From Pseudomonas kribbensis (GTDB lineage Bacteria; Pseudomonadota; Gammaproteobacteria; Pseudomonadales; Pseudomonadaceae): 64,000 bases of DNA. Position numbers and translations under genes: made by a program. Where the stretch lies: assembly GCF_003352185.1 (NCBI RefSeq), contig NZ_CP029608.1, positions 2,046,001-2,110,000 of the forward strand. The letters are read 5' to 3'. A model generated the notes under the pieces. The model was not told where the DNA came from, searched no databases, and worked only from the letters and a program-made list of their open reading frames with translations. Below are positions 9,023-17,135 of this stretch, in pieces; the stretch's first letter is position 1; every line of letters begins with the position of its first letter.

Positions 9023-9081
9023 ATGAAAAGTGCACACATAAATGGCACCGATGGTGACATTCGTGTGTACACATTTTTCAT
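9023..9081. repeat. Long imperfect inverted repeat downstream of cysH
   Basis: Arms 9023-9049 and 9053-9081 begin with ATGAAAA and its complement and end with GGCACC / GGTGAC around a 3-nt loop, with a few mismatches and small bulges. The right arm contains the perfect palindrome TGTGTACACA (9064-9073); the left contains GTGCAC. Read as RNA on the minus strand it ends in TTTTCATTTC, so it could be a weak cysH terminator. A tandem operator is the alternative. Confidence 0.5.
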
Positions 9082-9112
9082 GTCTGTCAGAGACAACTGT
9101 GGGGCGAGCGGT

Positions 9113-9847
9113 TTACGCCTTGCTGATGATATTCCCGGCGTGCAAACCGCATTCTTTCTGGGTCGCTTCTTCCCACCACCAGCGGCCTTCGCGCTCGTGC
9201 TGGTTCGGCAGGACAGGGCGGGTGCACGGTTCGCAGCCGATGCTGATGAAACCACGCTCATGCAGACTGTTGTACGGCAGCTCCAGCATACGGATGTAGC
9301 CCCAGATTTCCTCGCTGGTCATCTGTGCCAGCGGGTTGAACTTGTACAGGGTGCGCTCCGGGGTGGAGAACGCGCTGTCGATTTCCATCACTGCGACGGC
9401 ACTGCGGGTACCGGGGCTCTGGTCGCGTCGCTGGCCGGTGGCCCAGGCTTTGACGCCGGACAGTTTGCGGCGCAGCGGCTCGATCTTGCGGATCCCGCAG
9501 CACTCGCCATGACCGTCCTTGTAGAAGCTGAACAGGCCTTTTTCCTTCACGAACGGTTCGAGTTTCGTGTAGTCCGGCGAGACCAGCTCGATGTCGATCT
9601 TGTAGTGCTCGCGCACCTGATCGATGAAGCGGTAGGTTTCCGGGTGCAGACGACCGGTGTCGAGACTGAACACCTTGACGTTCTTGTTCAGCTTCCAGGC
9701 CATGTCCACCAGCACCACATCCTCGGCGCCGCTGAAAGATATCCACAGGTCATCGCCGAACTCGGCGAATGCGAGTTTGAGGATGTCCTGGGCGGATTTG
9801 TTGGCATAGGTCGTGGCGAGTTCCACGACGTCGAACGTTGGGCTCAT
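9113..9847 (-). CDS. cysH: Adenylyl-sulfate (APS) reductase CysH
   Basis: 244 residues. Assimilatory reduction of activated sulfate to sulfite in the cytoplasm. The four iron-sulfur cysteines of the APS-reducing class are present: ECCGIRK in the middle and CEPCTRPV near the C-terminus. The catalytic cysteine lies in the C-terminal ECGLHAG. The nucleotide-binding SGAEDVVL stretch is near residue 36. Paired CC...CxxC cysteines distinguish it from the PAPS-specific enterobacterial enzyme. It is divergent from thrH, an order known from other pseudomonads. Confidence 0.95.
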   Translation of the reverse strand: MSPTFDVVELATTYANKSAQDILKLAFAEFGDDLWISFSGAEDVVLVDMAWKLNKNVKVFSLDTGRLHPETYRFIDQVREHYKIDIELVSPDYTKLEPFVKEKGLFSFYKDGHGECCGIRKIEPLRRKLSGVKAWATGQRRDQSPGTRSAVAVMEIDSAFSTPERTLYKFNPLAQMTSEEIWGYIRMLELPYNSLHERGFISIGCEPCTRPVLPNQHEREGRWWWEEATQKECGLHAGNIISKA

Positions 9848-10009
9848 CAGGGCGGCTTCCTACAGGTCGGTGGCGCTGGGCGCTCTATATGGCGGCGATG
9901 TTAACAAAAAGCAACGCCTGCCGGGGCGGCCTCTGCGTTGCACGGTCCGGGTCGAGCCGCTAGAGTTCGGGCTCGCTCGACTCAATAAACATTACAAACG
10001 GAGTGTTCT

Positions 10010-10627
10010 GTGGAAATTGCCTGTCTTGATCTTGAAGGAGTGCTGGTACCGGAAATCTGGATCGCCTTCGCCGAAAAAACCGGAATCGAATCGCTCAAGG
10101 CCACCACCCGGGACATTCCCGACTACGACGTGCTGATGAAGCAACGCCTGCGCATCCTCGACGAACATGGCCTGAAGCTTTCGGATATTCAGGAAGTGAT
10201 CGCCACCCTCAAGCCGCTGGACGGCGCGGTGGAGTTCGTCAACTGGCTGCGCGAGCGGTTTCAGGTGGTGATTCTGTCGGACACGTTCTATGAGTTTTCC
10301 CAGCCGCTGATGCGCCAGCTGGGCTTCCCGACCTTGCTCTGCCACCGTCTGATCACTGACGAAAGCGGGCGGGTCACGGGCTATCAGTTGCGTCAGAAAG
10401 ATCCGAAACGTCAGTCGGTCCTGGCTTTCAAGAGCCTGTATTACCGGGTGATTGCGGCGGGGGATTCTTACAACGACACCAGCATGCTGGGTGAAGCGGA
10501 CGCGGGGATCCTGTTCCATGCGCCGGATAACGTGATCCGGGAGTTCCCGCAGTTTCCGGCGGTGCACAGCTTTGGCGAGTTGAAGCAGGAATTTCTCAAG
10601 GCTTCGAGCCGCGATTTGAGCCTGTAA
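10010..10627 (+). CDS. thrH: ThrH bifunctional phosphoserine phosphatase / homoserine phosphotransferase
   Basis: 205 residues of the HAD superfamily. The first motif is DLEGVLVPEIW at residues 6-16 (DxE instead of the usual DxD, as in ThrH), followed by SDTFYEF and GDSYNDTSML. ThrH-type enzymes dephosphorylate phosphoserine and can move the phosphate to homoserine, linking serine and threonine metabolism. The start is GTG at 10010, preceded by ACGGAG at 7-nt spacing; the predicted protein begins MEIACLDLEG. Confidence 0.93.
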   Translation: MEIACLDLEGVLVPEIWIAFAEKTGIESLKATTRDIPDYDVLMKQRLRILDEHGLKLSDIQEVIATLKPLDGAVEFVNWLRERFQVVILSDTFYEFSQPLMRQLGFPTLLCHRLITDESGRVTGYQLRQKDPKRQSVLAFKSLYYRVIAAGDSYNDTSMLGEADAGILFHAPDNVIREFPQFPAVHSFGELKQEFLKASSRDLSL

Positions 10628-10635
10628 GTCATGCT

Positions 10636-10663
10636 GTGGCGAGGGCGCAACCGCCCTCGCCAC
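10636..10663. terminator. Hairpin between convergent thrH and pabB
   Basis: An 11-bp perfect stem, GTGGCGAGGGC / GCCCTCGCCAC, with a 6-nt loop, six bases after the thrH region and ending just before the pabB stop. It has no clear T tract, so it probably acts as a weak bidirectional terminator or 3'-end stabiliser. Confidence 0.65.
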
Positions 10664-10668
10664 ACTCG

Positions 10669-12012
10669 TCAGAGGTTCTGCAGGGTTTCGAGCAGAACTT
10701 TGACTTTGGTAATCGACTCCTGATACTCCGCCTCCCAGTCCGAGTCGGCGACGATCCCGCCACCACCCCAGCAACACACCTGCCCATCCTTCACCAGCAG
10801 ACTGCGAATCGCGATGGAGCTGTCCATCTCGCCACGCACGTCCAGGTACAGCAACGAGCCGCAATACAAGCCGCGTCGGGTCGGTTCCAGTTCGTCGATG
10901 ATCTGCATCGCACGAATCTTCGGTGCGCCGGTGATCGAGCCGCCGGGGAAGCTGCCGGCGATCAGGTCCAGGGCATCGCGATCCTCCGCCAGCTCACCGG
11001 TCACGCTGCTGACCAGGTGATGCACGTTCGGATAACTTTCCAGGCTGAACAGCTCCGGCACCCGCACCGAGCCGATGCGGCAGGTGCGACCGAGATCGTT
11101 GCGCAGCAGGTCGACGATCATCAGGTTCTCGGCGCGGTCCTTGGGGCTGGCCAGCAATTCGGCGGCGTTGGCGGCGTCTTCGGCCGGGGTCGCGCCACGG
11201 GGGCGGGTGCCCTTGATCGGGCGGGTTTCCACCTGGCGCTGGCTGACTTTGACAAAGCGCTCGGGCGAGAGGCTCAGCACCGCGTTGCCGTCGGGCAGAC
11301 TCTGGAACCCGGAAAACGGCGTCGGGCAGGCCTCGCGCAATTTGCAGTAAGCCAGCCATGGGTCACCTTCACACGGCGCGCGGAAACGCTGGGCGAAGTT
11401 CACCTGATAGCAGTCGCCCGCCTGGATGTATTGGTGAATGCGTTCGAGCGCCTGGCGATAGTCGTCGGCCGACAGGTCGGCGGTCATCGCCGTGTTCAGC
11501 TTGAACGGCGTCAGCTCAGCGATCACCGGTTGGCTGAACAGATCGATAAGCCGTTGTTTTTCGCTGTCGCTTACCGACGGGTGAAACACCAGTTGGCTGG
11601 TCGCTTTCTGGTGATCGCTGATCAATGCCCAGTCGTACAGACCGAATCGCGCATCCGGCAGTTGCAGATCATCCAGCGCCTGACTGGGCAGATTTTCCAG
11701 ATGCCGGCCGAAGTCGTAACTCAGGTAACCGATCAGGCCACCGGCGAACGGCAGCTCGTATTCCGAAGGCAACTGTGCCTCGCCGAGGCGTGCCAGATTG
11801 CCCCGCAGGCGTTGCAGGAAATCGTCGCCGCGCTCGTCGGGCAACACCGCCAGTTGTTCCAGCGGCCACGCACTGAGCAAGTCATAACGGCCACGGTCGG
11901 CACTCGGCCGGCCGCTGTCGAGCAGCACGGCGCCGGGCGCATGGCGGATTGCCGCGAAATAGTCGGCGGGGTTGGCACGGTAGGGCAGCGGGTGTACGGA
12001 ACAGGTCAACAT
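10669..12012 (-). CDS. pabB: Aminodeoxychorismate synthase component I
   Basis: 447 residues. It makes 4-amino-4-deoxychorismate from chorismate and ammonia supplied by PabA, the entry to folate's p-aminobenzoate. The chorismate-binding C-terminal domain carries the PabB-specific lysine in RPIKGTRPRG (TrpE has Ala there), then DLLRNDLGR and GGSITGAPKIRAMQ. The N-terminal TrpE-like domain is intact. The gene appears to be a single transcription unit with a short upstream spacer. Confidence 0.94.
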   Translation of the reverse strand: MLTCSVHPLPYRANPADYFAAIRHAPGAVLLDSGRPSADRGRYDLLSAWPLEQLAVLPDERGDDFLQRLRGNLARLGEAQLPSEYELPFAGGLIGYLSYDFGRHLENLPSQALDDLQLPDARFGLYDWALISDHQKATSQLVFHPSVSDSEKQRLIDLFSQPVIAELTPFKLNTAMTADLSADDYRQALERIHQYIQAGDCYQVNFAQRFRAPCEGDPWLAYCKLREACPTPFSGFQSLPDGNAVLSLSPERFVKVSQRQVETRPIKGTRPRGATPAEDAANAAELLASPKDRAENLMIVDLLRNDLGRTCRIGSVRVPELFSLESYPNVHHLVSSVTGELAEDRDALDLIAGSFPGGSITGAPKIRAMQIIDELEPTRRGLYCGSLLYLDVRGEMDSSIAIRSLLVKDGQVCCWGGGGIVADSDWEAEYQESITKVKVLLETLQNL

Positions 12013-12120
12013 GGGCGGGGCAGATCGGCCATCGAGGCGGGGTGGGGATTGTAGTCCCCTCGGGGAATTGCTCCTAGAGGGGATGTCGGGGATTGGCAGA
12101 TCGGAGGCCGGTAACGCGAC

Positions 12121-13107
12121 TCAGCCTTCGACCACCGGAATATGCCCAAACAATTCCTGAGCAAACGCCACCCGCTCTTCAACCGTTTCAGTCACGCCGC
12201 GGGTCTTGAGATCTTCCAGATGCGCTTCCACCGCATGGGTACGTGCCGTCAGCCCGCAGTCATTGGCAATCTGGATATTCAGCCCCGGCCGCGCGTTCAG
12301 CTCAAGAATCAGCGGGCCTTTCTCCTGGTCCAGCACCATGTCCACGCCGATGTAACCCAGGCCGCACAGCTCATAACAACCCGCGGCGAGTCTCATGAAA
12401 CCGTCCCAGTAGGGCAGTTGCACGCCGTCCACCGCGTTGGTGGTGTCCGGGTGTTTGGCGATGATGTTGTTCAGCCAGGTGCCGCGCAGGGTCAGGCCGG
12501 TCGCCAGGTCGACACCGACGCCGATGGCGCCCTGGTGCAGGTTGGCCTTGCCGCCGGACTGCCGGGTCGGCAGGCGCAGCATGGCCATCACCGGGTAGCC
12601 CATCAGCACGATGATGCGGATGTCCGGCACGCCTTCGTAGCTGATGCTCTTGAAGATCTGGTCCGGGGTCACCCGGTATTCGATCAGCGCCCGGTCGCGG
12701 TGGCCACCGAGCGAATACAGGCCGGTGAGGATGCTGGAGATATGGTGCTCCAGCTCTTCGTGGGTGAGGATCTTGCCCGACACGGTGCGATAGCGACCTT
12801 CGAAACGGTCGGCGATGACGATGATGCCGTCACCGCCGGCGCCCTGGGCCGGCTTGATCACGAAGTCGTTGCGCCCGCCGATGATCTCGTCGAGCTTGTC
12901 GATTTCCTTCTCCGTGGAAATCACGCCATACAGTTCCGGCACATGGATGCCGGCCTTGATCGCGCGCTCCTTGGTGATGATTTTGTCATCGACAATCGGG
13001 TACAGACTGCGCTTGTTGTACTTGAGCACGTAGTCCGCGTTACGCCGATTGATGCCCATGATGCCCCGGGCTTCCAGGGCCTTCCAGGTCTTCCAGAAAC
13101 CGAACAT
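12121..13107 (-). CDS. RimK-like ATP-grasp ligase of the retropepsin/7TM triad
   Basis: 328 residues, ATP-grasp fold of the alpha-L-glutamate-ligase-like family. It has the phosphate-loop region KPAQGAGGDGI, the triphosphate/metal segment LILELNARPGLNIQ, and a C-terminal extension. It is not the ribosomal S6 modifier RimK: length, termini and neighbours differ. It overlaps the membrane transglutaminase-like gene by one base (TGATG), implying translational coupling. The family is expected to form an amide or peptide-like bond using ATP; acceptor and donor are unknown. Confidence 0.88.
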   Translation of the reverse strand: MFGFWKTWKALEARGIMGINRRNADYVLKYNKRSLYPIVDDKIITKERAIKAGIHVPELYGVISTEKEIDKLDEIIGGRNDFVIKPAQGAGGDGIIVIADRFEGRYRTVSGKILTHEELEHHISSILTGLYSLGGHRDRALIEYRVTPDQIFKSISYEGVPDIRIIVLMGYPVMAMLRLPTRQSGGKANLHQGAIGVGVDLATGLTLRGTWLNNIIAKHPDTTNAVDGVQLPYWDGFMRLAAGCYELCGLGYIGVDMVLDQEKGPLILELNARPGLNIQIANDCGLTARTHAVEAHLEDLKTRGVTETVEERVAFAQELFGHIPVVEG

Positions 13108-14642
13108 CAGGCGTCAGCCTTCTTCAGGAAAGCCTTGAAGCGCACCAGTTCGGTCAGGCGATAACCACGATAGCGACCCATGGCCAGCATGAAGCCCACC
13201 AGGATCAGCAGGATCGCCGGGAAGGTGAACACGAAGTACACCAGCTCCGGCACGGTCATGATCAGGTGCGCCAGGGACGCCGCGAACAGCGTGCCGATCG
13301 CTACTTTCAGCGCATGGCTGGCGCCGCGTTCTTCCCAGGTGATCGACAGGCGTTCGATGGTCATGGTCAGAATCACCATCGGGAACAGCGCCACCGACAG
13401 GCCGCGCTCCAGACCGAGCTTGTGGCTGAACAGACTGATCGCCGCGATCAGCACCACCACGAAGGTCAGCACCACCGAGAGTCGCGGCAGCATTTGCAGT
13501 TTCAGATGTTCCAGATACGAGCGCAGCGACAGCCCAAGCGCCGTGATCACGGTAAACAGCAGGATGCCGAAGCCCAGTTGCGTCTCGCGGAAGGCCAGGG
13601 CGATCAGCACCGGGGTGAATGTGCCGAGGGTCTGCAGGCCGACCAGGTTGCGCAGGATGAGGATCACCAGCACGCCGATCGGGATCATCACCATGATCAT
13701 GAACGTCTGCTGGGTCTGCAGCGGCAGGCCGTACAGCGAGTATTCGAGGAAGTTGGCGTCGGTGTTTTCGTCAGTCAGCTTGGCCAGACGAATCGCGTTC
13801 ATCTCGCTGTTGTTCAGGCTGAACGTCACGTTGGCTTTCTTCGCGCCGTCGACGGTGATCAGGTTTTCATCGCCGGTCCACCACAGCAGGCGGTCGGTCG
13901 GCAGGCCTTGTTCGCCGGTTTCCGGGTTGAAGTACAGCCAGTCGTTGCCGTTGAAGCTGCGCAGCCACAGTTCAGGGGTTTGCGGCTGATCGGCGACGAG
14001 GCGGATGGTGTGGACTTTCTCGACAGGAACGTGGGCGATGGACAACAGCAGTTCGACGATTTTTGCCTTGTGGGCCGTCGACGGATCGCCGGCCAGCAGC
14101 AGTTTCACGTTGTCGTCGTTGGTATTGTTGACACGTTTGATGGCTTCGCCGATGAAGGTTTCGACGTCGGCCGAGTGCTGGCGGATCGGCGCGAGCAGCG
14201 CTTCGGCGGCGATTTTTTCCGGGCCTTCGATGGCTATGCTGTCGCGGAAAGTCGGGCCTTTGACCTTGGTTTTCTCGGCGGTGTAACGTTTGGTCAGCAC
14301 CAGACGGTAATAAAGGGTCTGGTTGCCCTTGGCCCGGCGCGCCGACCAGGTGACCTTGCGGTTGCCGTCGACACGGTTGACCGCCACGCCATAGTTATTG
14401 GAGATGAAGCTTTCATTGAGGCTGACGTAATCGCGGCTCAGGGGCGGCACGAACATCTGGATCTTCACCGGATCCTTGGTGCTGGCGACGAACTCGACCT
14501 TGGCGTCGATGTTCCACAAGTCGTCGGTGGCGTCTTCGGTCACCGGAATGCCGAGCACGAAAATCTGATAGGCCGTAACCGAAACGCCCAGGAGCACCAG
14601 GATGGTGATCAGGATTTTCAGGTGGAAGGTTAGAGAACGCAT
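13107..14642 (-). CDS. Inactive-transglutaminase membrane protein with C-terminal 7TM domain
   Basis: 511 residues. An N-terminal signal anchor (about residues 5-28, ILITILVLLGVSVTAYQIF) is followed by a periplasmic domain to about residue 310 that resembles a transglutaminase fold without an evident Cys-His-Asp triad. Then come about seven hydrophobic helices, with GTFTPVLIALAFRETQLG and LGLSLRSYLEHLKLQMLPR between them. Its position between a secreted retropepsin-like protease and a cytoplasmic ATP-grasp enzyme suggests that it connects periplasmic and cytoplasmic steps of one process. The biochemical role is not established. Confidence 0.88.
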   Translation of the reverse strand: MRSLTFHLKILITILVLLGVSVTAYQIFVLGIPVTEDATDDLWNIDAKVEFVASTKDPVKIQMFVPPLSRDYVSLNESFISNNYGVAVNRVDGNRKVTWSARRAKGNQTLYYRLVLTKRYTAEKTKVKGPTFRDSIAIEGPEKIAAEALLAPIRQHSADVETFIGEAIKRVNNTNDDNVKLLLAGDPSTAHKAKIVELLLSIAHVPVEKVHTIRLVADQPQTPELWLRSFNGNDWLYFNPETGEQGLPTDRLLWWTGDENLITVDGAKKANVTFSLNNSEMNAIRLAKLTDENTDANFLEYSLYGLPLQTQQTFMIMVMIPIGVLVILILRNLVGLQTLGTFTPVLIALAFRETQLGFGILLFTVITALGLSLRSYLEHLKLQMLPRLSVVLTFVVVLIAAISLFSHKLGLERGLSVALFPMVILTMTIERLSITWEERGASHALKVAIGTLFAASLAHLIMTVPELVYFVFTFPAILLILVGFMLAMGRYRGYRLTELVRFKAFLKKADA

Positions 14643-14647
14643 GGAAA

Positions 14648-15184
14648 TTACTCGGCGGTATGAGCGGCGATGGCGCAGGCGGGTTTGCCGGCAGCGTATT
14701 TAAGACTGGGATCGACCAGCGCATCGAAGCGTTTCAGCGCCTCGGAGCCGATCAAAAGCGGGTATTGGAACGCACTGCGGTCGGTCAGGTTCACTTCGAT
14801 GCTGCGCATTGCCGAACCCATGCAGATATCCAGCTCGATCACCGGGCGCGCTGTGTACTTCTTGCCTTCTTCCGGGTCGTAGTCGCCGGCGCGGCGCTTG
14901 ATCTTGCTGACCCGGGCCAGCGGCCGTTCGATCGGGTGCGAATGCGCAGCGTCGATGGCCAGGTAGAAACGCACCCAGGACTCGCCGTTGCGCTTGAAGC
15001 GTTTGATGTCGCGGGCGCTCAGGGAGGCGGTTTTCGCCCCGGTATCGAGTTTCGCCGCCACTTCCAGGTTGATCCCGTCGAGGGCAGCGTACTCGTTAAG
15101 GCCGTACACAGTCTTTTCCCCCGCCACAGCCAGGCCGGGCAGGCAAAACAGATAGAAAAAGGTGGGGAAGGGCTTGAGTCTCAT
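14648..15184 (-). CDS. Retropepsin-like aspartic protease (RimB / 'ATP-dependent zinc protease' family)
   Basis: 178 residues with a signal peptide (MRLKPFPTFFYLFCLPGLAVAG). The aspartic-protease motif is LDTGAKTASL near residues 45-54. One DTGA motif per chain is what retropepsin-type homodimers show; the older database name 'zinc protease' has no metal motif behind it here. The gene is five bases upstream of the transglutaminase-like gene and leads the three-gene operon. It is predicted to act in the periplasm, probably on a cell-envelope substrate or on its membrane partner. Confidence 0.85.
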   Translation of the reverse strand: MRLKPFPTFFYLFCLPGLAVAGEKTVYGLNEYAALDGINLEVAAKLDTGAKTASLSARDIKRFKRNGESWVRFYLAIDAAHSHPIERPLARVSKIKRRAGDYDPEEGKKYTARPVIELDICMGSAMRSIEVNLTDRSAFQYPLLIGSEALKRFDALVDPSLKYAAGKPACAIAAHTAE

Positions 15185-15394
15185 AAATCCTGGCGAGCAG
15201 CGTTCCGTTCTCGGTTCAGGGCCACGGCATCAGGAGGTCCTGTCTGCGCGCGCCTTCGTGTGCCTATCAGCTTTTTATGACAAGCCGTGCAAGTGACTGG
15301 CAAATGCGGGCGGCATTCTAGCACGGTGGTTTTATGGCGCCAGCGCCCGAGCGGGTCTATAACCCTTGGGGCTGATATCGGGCGTTATTAGACG

Positions 15395-15406
15395 ATTGTC
15401 GACAAT
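15395..15406. promoter_or_regulatory. Operator 1 of the methylcitrate operon
   Basis: Perfect 12-bp palindrome ATTGTCGACAAT, 74 bp before the GntR start. The extended sequence ATTGTCGACAATAT recurs almost unchanged at the start codon. It is of the type bound by FCD-class GntR proteins, so the regulator encoded immediately downstream is the obvious candidate. Confidence 0.75.
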
Positions 15407-15468
15407 ATCCATTTATCCTTTGACTGGTGCCGGCTGATTCGCTAGTTTTTGCCGCATTGGATTTAAAG

Positions 15469-15480
15469 GTGTCGACAATA
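15469..15480. promoter_or_regulatory. Operator 2, abutting the GntR start codon
   Basis: GTGTCGACAATA (palindromic core TGTCGACA, 15470-15477) repeats operator 1. Its last base is the A of the ATG at 15480. The repeat centres are 73 bp apart, about seven helical turns, which would allow cooperative binding or looping over the promoter. The ribosome site AAAGGTG partly overlaps its left end. Confidence 0.7.
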
Positions 15481-16205
15481 TGCTGGATCAACTCGATCCC
15501 CCGGTCATCAGCGGCGACGATTCGGAAACCCTGTCCGAAAACGTCTTCCGGCGTATCCAGGCCGCCATCGTCAAAGGCGAAATCGCCCCGGGCAGCAAGA
15601 TCTCCGAGCCGGAACTGGCACGCACCTACGGCATCAGCCGCGGGCCGCTGCGCGAGGCGATTCATCGTCTGGAAGGCCAGCGCCTGCTGGTGCGCGTGCC
15701 GCATGTCGGCGCACGGGTGGTCTCGTTGAGCCACGCCGAACTGCTCGAACTCTACGAAATCCGCGAATCCCTCGAAGGCATGGCCTGCCGTCTGGCGGCC
15801 GAACGCATGAGCGTCGAAGAAATCGACGAACTGCGCCGGGTGCTGGAAACCCACGAGCGCGATGCGGCGTTCCAGGCCGGCGTCGGCTACTACCAGCAGG
15901 AAGGCGATTTCGACTTTCACTACCGGATCATCCAGGGCAGCGGCAACCGCACCCTGACCCAGATGCTCTGCGGCGAGCTGTATCAACTGGTGCGCATGTA
16001 CCGCATCCAGTTTTCCACCACGCCCAACCGCCCGCGTCAGGCCTTTGCCGAACACCACCGGATTCTCGATGCCATTGCCGACCGTGACGGCGAGCTCGCG
16101 GAATTGTTGATGCGCCGCCACATCGGCGCCTCGAAACGCAACATCGCCCGTCATTACCAGGACGGCGCCGACAATAAGACAGCCACTGAACGAGGTGAGT
16201 CATGA
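15480..16205 (+). CDS. GntR-family (FCD) regulator of the prp operon
   Basis: 241 residues. The N-terminal winged helix (about 25-85, [20 protein letters not shown]) is followed by an FCD ligand domain with metal-binding-type His/Asp residues ([14 protein letters not shown]). The stop overlaps the prpB start by four bases (ATGA), so regulator and enzymes are co-translated. The expected role is repression of the operon, relieved by a methylcitrate-pathway intermediate. This is inferred from position and from the known GntR-prpB order in pseudomonads. Confidence 0.9.
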   Translation: MLDQLDPPVISGDDSETLSENVFRRIQAAIVKGEIAPGSKISEPELARTYGISRGPLREAIHRLEGQRLLVRVPHVGARVVSLSHAELLELYEIRESLEGMACRLAAERMSVEEIDELRRVLETHERDAAFQAGVGYYQQEGDFDFHYRIIQGSGNRTLTQMLCGELYQLVRMYRIQFSTTPNRPRQAFAEHHRILDAIADRDGELAELLMRRHIGASKRNIARHYQDGADNKTATERGES

Positions 16206-17092
16206 GTTCCAACAAGAGCACTCCAGGCCAGCGTTTCCGCGATGCGGTCGCCAGCGAACATCCGTTGCAAGTGGTCGGCGCGATCAACGCCAACCACGCG
16301 CTGCTGGCCAAGCGCGCCGGTTTCAAGGCGATTTACCTGTCGGGTGGCGGGGTGGCTGCCGGCTCCCTCGGCGTGCCGGACCTGGGCATCACCGGTCTGG
16401 ATGACGTGCTGACCGACGTGCGCCGCATCACCGATGTCTGCGACCTGCCGCTGCTGGTGGACGTGGACACCGGTTTCGGCGCCTCGGCGTTCAACGTGGC
16501 CCGTACCGTGAAGTCGATGATCAAGTTCGGCGCCGCGGCGATCCACATCGAAGACCAGGTCGGCGCCAAGCGCTGTGGCCACCGTCCGAACAAAGAGATC
16601 GTGACCCAGCAGGAAATGGTCGACCGCATCAAGGCCGCCGTCGATGCCCGCACCGACGACAGCTTCGTGATCATGGCCCGCACCGACGCGCTGGCCGTTG
16701 AAGGCCTGGAATCGGCACTGGATCGCGCCGCCGCGTGCATCGAGGCCGGTGCCGACATGATCTTCCCGGAGGCCATCACCGAACTTGAGATGTACAAGCT
16801 GTTCGCCAACCGCGTGAAAGCGCCGATCCTGGCCAACATCACCGAGTTCGGCTCGACGCCGCTGTACACCACCGAGCAGTTGGCCGGTGCCGATGTGTCG
16901 CTGGTGCTGTACCCGCTGTCGGCGTTCCGCGCGATGAACAAGGCCGCGGAAAACGTCTACACCGCGATCCGCCGCGACGGCACCCAGCAGAATGTCATCG
17001 ACACCATGCAGACTCGCATGGAGCTCTACGATCGCATCGATTACCACACCTTCGAGCAGAAGCTCGACGCGTTGTTTGCGGCGAAGAAGTAA
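16202..17092 (+). CDS. prpB: 2-methylisocitrate lyase
   Basis: 296 residues, isocitrate-lyase superfamily. It splits 2-methylisocitrate to pyruvate and succinate, the last step of the methylcitrate cycle for propionyl-CoA. The catalytic cysteine lies in KRCGHR near residue 121-126, and the Mg-binding stretch [10 protein letters not shown] is intact. Full family length. It overlaps the upstream GntR gene and lies 43 bp before prpC. Confidence 0.96.
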   Translation: MSSNKSTPGQRFRDAVASEHPLQVVGAINANHALLAKRAGFKAIYLSGGGVAAGSLGVPDLGITGLDDVLTDVRRITDVCDLPLLVDVDTGFGASAFNVARTVKSMIKFGAAAIHIEDQVGAKRCGHRPNKEIVTQQEMVDRIKAAVDARTDDSFVIMARTDALAVEGLESALDRAAACIEAGADMIFPEAITELEMYKLFANRVKAPILANITEFGSTPLYTTEQLAGADVSLVLYPLSAFRAMNKAAENVYTAIRRDGTQQNVIDTMQTRMELYDRIDYHTFEQKLDALFAAKK

Positions 17093-17135
17093 GCCGCAAC
17101 CGTACTCCCTAACAAATTCAAGATTGGAGACAACA

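Larger units (their letters stand above)
8634..9112. other. 479-bp intergenic region with operator-like palindromes
   Basis: AT-richer stretch between the NCS1 permease start and the cysH stop. I see no convincing gene; the open frame 8673-9005 on the plus strand has no family resemblance. It holds a perfect 16-bp palindrome (8800-8815) and a long imperfect inverted repeat (9023-9081), annotated separately. The permease promoter should lie between 8634 and about 8820. Confidence 0.7.

Noticed and set aside
12121..13107. RimK, ribosomal protein S6 glutamate ligase
   Set aside because: Fold is shared, but length, C-terminus and operon partners match the ligase-like family of the retropepsin/7TM triad.
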